16,416 nucleotides of DNA, from NCBI GenBank assembly GCA_022822685.1, contig JAJEAQ010000142.1:1-16416 (forward strand), given 5' to 3'. Both the position numbers and the translations under genes were made by a program. Below, piece after piece: positions 6,676-13,836 of the stretch; positions within the stretch are counted from its first letter, which is position 1; each line of letters begins with the position of its first letter. Source of the DNA: Trichodesmium sp. jk18x7bins.61. Its GTDB lineage: Bacteria; Cyanobacteriota; Cyanobacteriia; Cyanobacteriales; Microcoleaceae. The notes beneath the pieces are model-generated. The model did no database searches and was not told the origin of the DNA. It saw only the letters and a program-made list of their open reading frames with translations.

Positions 6676-9132
6676 ATGGCTTACTTAAACGGAAAATCAG
6701 CTAATAATCAGCAAGATATAGATAATAATCAATCTGTTGAACTGAACTCGGAAGCAGTTGAACAGCTTAAATGTTTGCTGGGTTTATTAGTTGAACTCAA
6801 TTTAATTGATTGGCCACGAGAACAATTAAATCAGCAGTCTCTCAAGTCTGAAGAACATCAGATTTTAGGGGAAACTGAAGCTGCTGAGACTCCAGAAAAT
6901 AATGATTTAATTAATCAATCCATTCCAGAAGAGTTTTCTCAAAATTACGATAACTTTGTGGATGTAGAGGATATCTCTACTAATCCTCATCATCGACAAG
7001 AAATATTAAATGAAGAAAAGCCATTACTTGTACCCAGTCAATTACCAGAATTATCAGAAAATCGCCAACAATACGATCCAGAAGCAGAGGCGTTTGAAGC
7101 TTTACAAAATCTTCTATTTGGTTCACAAGTAGCTAGATTAATTCGGAAGTTCGACACTAATCTAGCTAAAAATAGCTTCAACTATAATCAAGATGAATTA
7201 AATAATATATTCAACCCTTTATTATCAGAAAATTTATTCAATCCTTTCGCTCAAACAGAAGCAGAAGTTATAGAGGTAATTTCCCCGGTTATCGAGCAAG
7301 CAATACAAAAAAGATTTAGACAAGATGAGCAAGCAATAACTTCAGCATTAGCTCCATTACTAGCACCTTCTCTAGAAACACAAATAAAACAAGAACCTCA
7401 AGTAGTGGCAGCAGCACTAGCACCAATTCTCGATCTAATCATCACAAAGAAAACTGAACAAGACCAACAATCAATTAATTCTACACTAGCTCCATTATTA
7501 CCAGGAGCAATTTCATACGCAATAGAGAATTCTCCTCAAGAAATAGCGAAAGCTTTAGGACCAGAAATGGGAGCAGCAATTCGAGAACAAATCAGAATTG
7601 ATAGAAGGCAAATTTCTCAAGCTTTAGCTCCAGAAATTGGTACAGTAATTAAAGATCAAATTTACTTAGAACAAAATTCCATAGTTGATGCTTTATATCC
7701 TGTTATTGGCAGTACCATTTCTAGATACATGGCAGAAGCAATTCGAGAAATTAACGAAAAGATTTCAGGTGCCTTTAGCTTCAGAGGAATAAGGCGCAAA
7801 ATCAATGCCAATTTTAAAGGAGTTTCCGAGGCAGAATTAATTATATCAGAAGTAATGATTTTTACTGTCAAAGCAGTGTTTTTAATTCACAAAGAATCTG
7901 GTTTGCTAATTGCCGAAACTCAACAGTCTGGGCGAAAAAGATTAGAATCAGAAATGGTGGCAGGGATGTTAACAGCGATTCGGAGTTTTGTAAATGATTG
8001 TATTGTGCCGTCTGGAGATGTTTCGGAACTGAATGAAATTGAATATGGGGATTCAAAAATTATTTTAGAGGTAGCTGGATATTGTTATTTAGCGGTAGTA
8101 ATTAAGGGGCAACCTAATAAATCCTTTATCAAGGAATTACGACAAACACTCAGCAACATTGTTACAGATTATGGTAAATATATTAAGAATTTTGCAGGAG
8201 ATTCAGATGCTATTCCTAGATCAGTTCAGTTATTACTCAAAACATTATTAGATATAAATGTACAAGAAAATCAGAAACTCAACACTTCTAAAGCTCCTAC
8301 TGCTTTGTTAATAGTTTGTGGATTAATTTTAAGTTTAATTCTAATACCTTGGGGAATCTATCAGTATTACAGCAGAGTTTATCGCAGTATTGAAGCCAGA
8401 ACTGCGGAAGCTTGGAGTAATGTTCCAGAGTTAGCCATTTATAGATTAAATGCAAAAGTCAAGGGAGGTTATTTAAATTTAACTGGACAACTGCCAAATC
8501 AGAATCTACGAAATAAAGCCACAAAAATCGCTCAAACAGAAGCTAATCGCTACAACTTAGAACTAAATAATCAGATAGTAGCTATGGAAATATCATTAGA
8601 CTTCTCAGAAGTAAGCGATGAAGTAGATAGAATTACAAAAGCCCTAAATGAGATAGAAGGTGTGTCCATTACCAGTGATTATGCAGAAGGTAAAGTTATC
8701 ATAGAAGGAACAGTTATGGATATGACAGATTCTCAGAAAATTGTTGGTAAAATTGAGCAAGTTCCTGGAGTAGAATCTGTAATTAGTACAATTAAACTCA
8801 GTCCACTGAAACTGAAAACTCGCATCTACTTCGATTTGGGTTCAGCTCAACTTCAGTCTAATTATGTAGAGACAATAACCCAGATTCAAGAATTTCTCAG
8901 TCAGTACCCTCAAAAATATCTGAGGATAATCGGCCATACAGATCGTACTGGCGACCCAGTTACAAACCAAAGATTGGCCACCGAAAGAGCAGATACTGTC
9001 AGGGATGCTTTGGTAAAACAAGGAGTTGATGCCAGACGATTAGAAGTAACTGGACAAACAAATCCTCCTCAAGATGTGGAGTATAATCAGCCACTACTAT
9101 TAAGCAGGTGTGTAACATTTGAATTATTTTAA
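6676..9132 (+). CDS. Trans-envelope protein: 23-residue repeats, roadblock/longin-like region, one TM helix, two BON domains, OmpA domain
   Basis: This 818-residue protein has no signal peptide. Residues 1-135 are acidic and low-complexity. LLFGSQVARLIRKFD follows at about 145-160, then eight 23-residue repeats at 174-357. Residues 382-510 look like a roadblock/longin fold: strand pair VKAVFLIHKESGLLIAE, helix, GDSKIILEVAGYCYLAVVIKG, helix. The single membrane helix is at about 542-562 (LLIVCGLILSLILIPWG). Beyond it come two BON-like domains (about 565-625 and 645-712), and an OmpA-like peptidoglycan-binding domain from 716 (IYFDLGSAQL, IIGHTDRTGD, NQRLATERADTV). The N-terminal half should therefore face the cytoplasm and the C-terminal quarter the periplasm, bound to the cell wall. 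OmpA and BON assignments are firm. The roadblock call is from pattern only. The GTPase gene follows 29 bases later. Confidence 0.85.
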   Translation: MAYLNGKSANNQQDIDNNQSVELNSEAVEQLKCLLGLLVELNLIDWPREQLNQQSLKSEEHQILGETEAAETPENNDLINQSIPEEFSQNYDNFVDVEDISTNPHHRQEILNEEKPLLVPSQLPELSENRQQYDPEAEAFEALQNLLFGSQVARLIRKFDTNLAKNSFNYNQDELNNIFNPLLSENLFNPFAQTEAEVIEVISPVIEQAIQKRFRQDEQAITSALAPLLAPSLETQIKQEPQVVAAALAPILDLIITKKTEQDQQSINSTLAPLLPGAISYAIENSPQEIAKALGPEMGAAIREQIRIDRRQISQALAPEIGTVIKDQIYLEQNSIVDALYPVIGSTISRYMAEAIREINEKISGAFSFRGIRRKINANFKGVSEAELIISEVMIFTVKAVFLIHKESGLLIAETQQSGRKRLESEMVAGMLTAIRSFVNDCIVPSGDVSELNEIEYGDSKIILEVAGYCYLAVVIKGQPNKSFIKELRQTLSNIVTDYGKYIKNFAGDSDAIPRSVQLLLKTLLDINVQENQKLNTSKAPTALLIVCGLILSLILIPWGIYQYYSRVYRSIEARTAEAWSNVPELAIYRLNAKVKGGYLNLTGQLPNQNLRNKATKIAQTEANRYNLELNNQIVAMEISLDFSEVSDEVDRITKALNEIEGVSITSDYAEGKVIIEGTVMDMTDSQKIVGKIEQVPGVESVISTIKLSPLKLKTRIYFDLGSAQLQSNYVETITQIQEFLSQYPQKYLRIIGHTDRTGDPVTNQRLATERADTVRDALVKQGVDARRLEVTGQTNPPQDVEYNQPLLLSRCVTFELF
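7195..7746 (+). repeat. Eight tandem 69-bp coding repeats (23 residues each)
   Basis: The units begin at residues 174, 197, 220, 243, 266, 289, 312 and 335 of the OmpA-domain protein. Each follows the pattern x-I-x-x-A-L-A-P-x-I, then isoleucines or leucines at four-residue steps, and mostly ends in Gln. The first unit and the last are the most divergent. The DNA is much less alike than the protein, so the repeats are old. Each unit would form a helix pair broken at Pro. Confidence 0.8.
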
Positions 9133-9161
9133 ACGAACGAAAAAGACGACTAGCTAGAATT

Positions 9162-9692
9162 ATGATATCGAAAAAAATTTGTCTTGTTGGTGACTTTGGT
9201 GTGGGAAAGACTAGCCTAATTCGCAGGTTTGTAGATCAACAGTTTAGTGACCAATATCTTTCCACTGTGGGAGTAAAAATTTCTCGCAAAAAAGTTGATT
9301 TACCGAAAATAGAAACAGAACAAAAGAATGCTTTACAGCTATTAATTTGGGATTTGGAAGGTCATACTAAATTTAAGACGATCGCTCCGAGTTATTTACA
9401 AGGAGCTAATGGGGCAATAGTTGTAGCAGACGTCACCCGTCAAGAAACTATAGATAACCTTGGTCAAAGATTAGAATTATTTTTATCCATAAATCCTCAA
9501 AGTATAGCTATATTGGTTTTAAATAAATCTGATTTAATTGATACAGAAATAATCAATCAATTATTATCAAAATTTAACCATCAGGAAGATGAAAGAGTCA
9601 TCGCTACATATCATACATCTGCTAAAACTGGCGAAAATGTAGATGACATTTTCCATAAACTTTCATATAGGATGATAACAAAAGTAGCATGA
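9162..9692 (+). CDS. Rab/Ras-like small GTPase
   Basis: This 176-residue single-domain GTPase would cycle between GTP and GDP forms. All five motifs are present: G1 GDFGVGKT (10-17), G2 Thr35, G3 WDLEG (63-67), G4 NKSD (121-124) and G5 TSAK (152-155). Thr35 sits at the same number as in Ras. After DxxG the residue is His68, where Ras and Rab have Gln, so hydrolysis probably needs a partner or runs slowly. No C-terminal cysteine is present, so there is no lipid anchor of the eukaryotic type. Small GTPases of this kind are known from bacteria (MglA and other Ras-superfamily groups). Its place between an OmpA-domain membrane protein and a histidine kinase suggests that it switches that membrane complex. 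The upstream protein's roadblock-like region is a candidate regulator, as MglB is for MglA. Confidence 0.93.
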   Translation: MISKKICLVGDFGVGKTSLIRRFVDQQFSDQYLSTVGVKISRKKVDLPKIETEQKNALQLLIWDLEGHTKFKTIAPSYLQGANGAIVVADVTRQETIDNLGQRLELFLSINPQSIAILVLNKSDLIDTEIINQLLSKFNHQEDERVIATYHTSAKTGENVDDIFHKLSYRMITKVA

Positions 9693-9732
9693 TAAAAATA
9701 ATTTTTATTTGTATAAATAACGTAAATAACCC

Positions 9733-11283
9733 ATGAGTAACCTGCTTAATAAAATTAAGGCATATCGTCAAATAGAGTATTTGATCATTGATTCACAGTT
9801 AAAAATTTTAGAAGTATCAGACCGTTTAAAAAAATTTGCTGAAGTTCCAGAATTAGCAGTTCCAGGTAAAGATATTCGGAGCAGTTTTCCAGAACTGATA
9901 GGAGCTGAAGAAGTACTGGAGGAAGTGATTAATGGAGAGAAAAAAAAATTTGAATATCAGGGAGTAGCTAGGTCTTCGGAGCAGGAATTCATTCTATATA
10001 TTAAAATATCTGTAATTGGTGGTTTAAGTGGAAAAGACTTCCAAGAAAAAAAATTAATAGTTTTGGTTGAAGATGTCACAGAAAACATGGTTATGCAGCA
10101 GAAGTTAACTCAAAGTGCTAATGAATCTAGTTTCTTATTAAGTGCTTTGAGTGCTTCTCGGGATTATATTAATAAGATTATTACTTCAATGACAGATGCT
10201 TTGTTGGTGACAACAAGTTCAGGAGTAATCAAAACTGTGAATCGAGCAGCAGAAATCTTGTTTGATTATTCAAAAGAAGAATTGTTAGATCAACAAATTT
10301 ATATGATTATTCCCAAGTCAGAATTATTACATGAAGCTCGCCAAAAACATGTTTTTTTGAAAGAACAAGTATCCCAAGATGTAGAGTTAATCTGTCAGAA
10401 CAAAATAGGAGAAAAAATTATTGTGGAGTTTTCTTGTTCAGTTATTCAAACAGATGTAGAAGGAATACAAAATTTTGTTTATATAGGTCGAGATATCACG
10501 GAACGTAAAAAAGAGGAAGAGGAAATACGTCAAGCTTTAGAACAAGAAAGAGATATCAGAGAGTTAAGAGGTCGTTTTTTCTCAATGGTTACTCATGAAT
10601 TTGGTAATCCTCTGAATACAATATTATTGTCTGTTCAATTGTTAAGCTCCTACAAATCTGAAATTACTGAAGCTGAAAGAAATCAATATATAGTCTACAT
10701 TGAAGAGTCTACACAAGAAATGCTAGAACTGCTAGAAGATGTTCGTTTTATTGGTAAAGCGGATGCGGGAAGACTCAAATATAAACCAGCACCAATTGAT
10801 TTGATTAAAATTTGTTCCCAGATAACTAACTCTATCAAAGTTACTGCTAGTGGTAAACATACAATCAACTTTAAAGTTAACAAAAAATATGAAAGAAAAT
10901 CTAAGTCTAAATCTGGCAATAATGATGTTTCTTTTTTCTTGATGGATGTGAAACTAATTCGTCATGTCTTAAATAATTTACTATCCAATGCTGTTAAGTA
11001 TTCACCAACAGGAGGTGAGGTTAATTTTGATTTGACTTTAGAAGCTGAAACAGCAACTTTTATAATCAAAGATCAGGGAATAGGTATTCCAGTTGAAAAC
11101 CAACAACAATTATTTGAGTCTTTCTACAGAGCAAGTAATGTAGGCAACATTTCAGGCACAGGATTAGGGTTAGCAATAGTTAAACAATGTGTAGAGTTGC
11201 ATGGTGGAACAATCAATTTTTCTAGTGAAGTTGACAAAGGAACTACTTTTATAGTTGAAATTCCATTGCACAGAGTATCTTAA
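9733..11283 (+). CDS. PAS-domain sensor histidine kinase
   Basis: This 516-residue protein lacks membrane segments and is probably cytoplasmic. A first PAS-like domain covers about residues 10-120 (IEYLIIDSQLKILEVSDRL, ending LVEDVTE). A short helical linker leads to a typical PAS domain at about 149-260 (SMTDALLVTTSSGVIKTVNR, ending GRDITERKKEEEE). The kinase core follows: H-box with phospho-acceptor His288 in MVTHEFGNPLNTI, N-box NNLLSNAVKYSP, G1 DQGIGIP (447-453), F-box FESFYRAS and G2 GTGLGLAIV (475-483). The usual SHEFRTPL has become THEFGNPL, but His and Glu are kept, so phosphorylation remains plausible. No response regulator is encoded next to it, so its partner is elsewhere. It is the last gene of the operon (40-base gap), and a strong terminator follows. 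Signal and output are unknown. Confidence 0.93.
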   Translation: MSNLLNKIKAYRQIEYLIIDSQLKILEVSDRLKKFAEVPELAVPGKDIRSSFPELIGAEEVLEEVINGEKKKFEYQGVARSSEQEFILYIKISVIGGLSGKDFQEKKLIVLVEDVTENMVMQQKLTQSANESSFLLSALSASRDYINKIITSMTDALLVTTSSGVIKTVNRAAEILFDYSKEELLDQQIYMIIPKSELLHEARQKHVFLKEQVSQDVELICQNKIGEKIIVEFSCSVIQTDVEGIQNFVYIGRDITERKKEEEEIRQALEQERDIRELRGRFFSMVTHEFGNPLNTILLSVQLLSSYKSEITEAERNQYIVYIEESTQEMLELLEDVRFIGKADAGRLKYKPAPIDLIKICSQITNSIKVTASGKHTINFKVNKKYERKSKSKSGNNDVSFFLMDVKLIRHVLNNLLSNAVKYSPTGGEVNFDLTLEAETATFIIKDQGIGIPVENQQQLFESFYRASNVGNISGTGLGLAIVKQCVELHGGTINFSSEVDKGTTFIVEIPLHRVS

Positions 11284-11313
11284 TGTCAGAGGCGGGTTGT
11301 ATGAAGTTACAGG

Positions 11314-11343
11314 AAATGAGTCGCGATCGCGACTCATTTTTTT
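11314..11343 (+). terminator. Intrinsic terminator with a HIP1 site at its centre
   Basis: A perfect 26-bp palindrome at 11314-11339 reads AAATGAGTCGC, GATC, then the complement, and overlaps a run of seven T at 11337-11343. It begins 30 bases after the kinase stop codon. The middle eight bases (11323-11330) are GCGATCGC, the HIP1 element. Confidence 0.88.
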
Positions 11344-11375
11344 ATGTCAAAAAGTTGATTTTCTGCTAGTTATAG

Positions 11376-11426
11376 TATAGCGCTTCGCGCTGGTGTAGTT
11401 ACAAATTATAAGCGCGAAGCGCTATA
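11376..11426. repeat. 51-bp element with perfect 16-bp inverted repeats
   Basis: TATAGCGCTTCGCGCT (11376-11391) is matched exactly by its complement at 11411-11426 across a 19-base AT-rich spacer. The GC-rich arms stand out from the flanks. The form fits a small cyanobacterial dispersed repeat or MITE. No duplication of target bases is obvious. Further on, ACTACTT and AAGTAGT form a weak hairpin at 11540-11561, and nothing else is visible before the IS at 11577. Confidence 0.7.
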
Positions 11427-11576
11427 GTAGCCAATTGACGATTCATACCTTCATTCAGCAACGCCTTTAGTAGCTAATGGTTTTCAAGTTAGATAGAATT
11501 AACGACGTTAGGATCGTGAATTAAATAAAACCAGAAGAAACTACTTTGCAACCTAAGTAGTGTAATTAATATTTTC

Positions 11577-12334
11577 GGCGTTGGTAAATAGAAAGATGAA
11601 CTAAACTGTAGATAAAGTTAGAGTTTAATAGTTTATGCAATGTCGGTGAGTGTGCCGGCAAACATATCCGGAAAAATGGTCATCGAGGAGACAAGCAAAA
11701 TTACATTTGTGTCCAATGTAGTCGCCAGTTTGTTGATTTCTATGATGCACCTGGATACAGCCAGGATGTAAAAGCTTTATGCCTAAAAATGCATGTCAAT
11801 GGCATGGGTTTCCGTGGGATTAGTCTGGTTACTGGCATTGCCCACGCTACTATTATCAATTGGCGAGAACAGGTAGGGAAGTTTTTGCCCCATACCTATG
11901 ATCCAGAATTGATACCCAAAGTAGGAGAGCTAGATGAATTGCAGACCTTTGTGTCTCAAAAAAAAACTTGCGTCTGGATTTGGACAGTTGTAGATCATTT
12001 TCGCTCAGGGATTCTTGGTTGGGTAGTAGGAGACCGTGGTGCAGAGACTTTCATCATTCTCTGGCAGGCGTTTGCTCCGCATTCCGAAGGAGAATCGCTT
12101 GTTGGCTACTTTTGGGTCAGTGATGGTAATCCTGTTGCTCCAGGATTTATACCTGATGGAGATCGCATACTGAGCAAGACGTATATGACGAGAGTAGAAG
12201 GACTCCCGAGTCGAACCTTATGCTACTCCAAATCTTTAGATATACTCAAGCATTCCCTAAGACTTTTAATTCATTATCTCAAGTTCGACGATGTACCTGT
12301 CCCTGCTTAATTCATCTTTGAGATTACCAACGCC
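11577..12334 (+). mobile_element. IS1-family-like insertion sequence, 758 bp, with perfect 8-bp target duplication
   Basis: The left end GGCGTTGGTAAATAGAAAGA and the complement of the right end, GGCGTTGGTAATCTCAAAGA, are imperfect inverted repeats (about 20 of 24 positions including the following bases). The sequence ATATTTTC occurs directly outside both ends, at 11569-11576 and 12335-12342, which marks a simple insertion. It carries one damaged transposase gene. The ends differ from those of the IS at 749-1574, so the window holds two distinct IS1-type lineages. It sits between the operon terminator and the convergent glcE-like gene and breaks neither. Confidence 0.9.
11635..12310 (+). pseudogene. 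Broken IS1-family transposase
   Basis: The gene probably began at ATG 11635 with MQC. One extra base in 11644-11648 shifts the frame, after which it continues HIRKNGHRGDKQNYICVQCS, a zinc-ribbon start as in InsA. The open part from 11789 (MHVNGMGFRGISLVTGIAHA) runs to the stop at 12308-12310. It keeps VGELDELQTFV, WIWTVVDHF, FIPDGDRILSKTYMTRVEG and the tail LCYSKS, LLIHYLKFDDVPVP of this family. A segment of about 12 codons near APHSEGES appears to be a small inserted repeat. Between RVEG and LCYSK about ten residues seem missing next to the expected catalytic Glu. With a frameshift, an insertion and a deletion it is most likely inactive. The family assignment is firm; the exact damage is judged against remembered relatives. 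Confidence 0.85.
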
Positions 12335-12415
12335 ATATTTTCCGCACTCCCATCTGTTCCCATTCCTGAATACCAATTCTCCATTAATATTATGACTCAT
12401 TCATCCTTATTCCCT

Positions 12416-13750
12416 TTAAATTCCACCAACAAAAGAATTAGGATTAAACATATTTTGTGGATCAAATTGTTGTTTAATTCTGCGCATTATATCTAGGGCA
12501 TTTTGATTATAACCCCAAACGTCAAGTTTTTGTTTTATCTCTAATGGTGCTGATAAAACTGTGAGAAACCCACCTATCGATTCACACCAATGTCGTAATT
12601 CTAAAATAGTTTCAGAAGTAACTGAATTTAAGTGTAATTCTCCTAAGCCACTACCTGCATGAATTAATCCGAAACCTTTTTCTAGAGCTGGTTGATGTAA
12701 AGTTTCTACAGCTTTGTTAGGCATTACTCCTATTTTACAAATTATTTCCGTGCTAGGTTTATCATTCCAGATTAGTTGTTTTAACTTTTGCCATAATTCT
12801 GCTTCATAATCATGGTAGCGGGTATAATTCAAACCCAAATTATCTCCCATTTCTAATAATTGATTTGACTGTTCTTCAACACTGTCTATTATACTTTTAA
12901 ATCTCGTTATTAATCCCACTCCTTTACCTAAATCTAATTCTGTTACTAACTTAGTTGAAAGTAAGTCAACTGCAACGGGTGTTAATGCTGAAGATAATAA
13001 GGTTTGAGTTGCTTGAGCAATATTATTTTTTTCCCCAACCAAAACAACAGTGCCTGATGCTTGTTGTTGAGGATAAACTCTCAGAGTAACTTGACTAATA
13101 ATACCTAATGTGCCGTATGAACCTGTAAATAGTTTCATGAGGTCGTAACCAGCAACATTTTTAACTACACGGCCTCCGGCTTTGGCAATTTTTCCATCTG
13201 AACGCACAAAACTTATACCTAGTAACATATCTCGCACACCCCGGTAGCGTTGGCGTAGGGAACCTGTGTCAGCGGTGGCAATGATACCTCCAATAGTCGC
13301 AGTCTCTGAATAGGTGGGATCAATAGCTAGAAATTGACCTGCTTGTGCCAGAGTTCTTTGTAATTCGGCATATTTCATCCCTGCTTCCACAGTTACGGTT
13401 AAGTCGCCTGCGGCGTGTTCAATTAAACGGTTGAGGCGATCGCAACTGACAACTATTACCCCCTGCTCAAAAGCAGCAGGCTCTACTCTGACTAGCCCCC
13501 CCCAATGCAGTTTACTACCACTACCAATTGGTAAAATCACCCAATTATTTTTAGCATTGCCAGCAACGATGCTAGATAGTTGCTCTTGAGTTTCTGGATG
13601 AACTATACAGTTTATGGTAGTATTAGGAGCGATCGCTTGTGATATTTGTTGTTTTTTTGTTAGCTGTATATCTGGCCACAAACTAATATTGTCTTTGCCA
13701 ACAATACTTTCTAACTCTTGTATTAGCTCTGTGGTTTTTGGTAAAATCAC
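12416..13750 (-). CDS. glcE: FAD-binding glycolate dehydrogenase subunit, GlcE-like
   Basis: This 444-residue protein belongs to the FAD-linked oxidases of the PCMH/FAD_binding_4 type. The FAD domain spans about residues 45-230. It has VILPIGSGSKLHWGG, VTVEAGMKYAELQ, the segment LAIDPTYSETATIGGIIAT and VKNVAGYDLMKLFTGSYGTLG, which line the flavin pocket. The C-terminal part ends in IKQQFDPQNMFNPNSFVGG, typical of the GlcD/GlcE group. The protein is shorter than GlcD and has the compact form of GlcE, one of three glycolate dehydrogenase subunits that oxidise photorespiratory glycolate to glyoxylate. The start is GTG at 13750; no ATG fits nearby. Two HIP1 sites occur inside. glcD and glcF are not in the window. 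A related FAD-linked dehydrogenase acting on another hydroxy acid cannot be excluded. Confidence 0.85.
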   Translation of the reverse strand: MILPKTTELIQELESIVGKDNISLWPDIQLTKKQQISQAIAPNTTINCIVHPETQEQLSSIVAGNAKNNWVILPIGSGSKLHWGGLVRVEPAAFEQGVIVVSCDRLNRLIEHAAGDLTVTVEAGMKYAELQRTLAQAGQFLAIDPTYSETATIGGIIATADTGSLRQRYRGVRDMLLGISFVRSDGKIAKAGGRVVKNVAGYDLMKLFTGSYGTLGIISQVTLRVYPQQQASGTVVLVGEKNNIAQATQTLLSSALTPVAVDLLSTKLVTELDLGKGVGLITRFKSIIDSVEEQSNQLLEMGDNLGLNYTRYHDYEAELWQKLKQLIWNDKPSTEIICKIGVMPNKAVETLHQPALEKGFGLIHAGSGLGELHLNSVTSETILELRHWCESIGGFLTVLSAPLEIKQKLDVWGYNQNALDIMRRIKQQFDPQNMFNPNSFVGGI

Positions 13751-13836
13751 TCTGATTAATTGCTAATAATCTTAACTATAATTGATTTTTTAAGCAGTTA
13801 GGAAAATAATTCCCTCTTCTTTTTATATCACATTAA

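Noticed and set aside
11789..12310. The open part of the second transposase as an intact gene
   Set aside because: The zinc-ribbon start lies upstream in another frame, and the region around the catalytic Glu is shortened.
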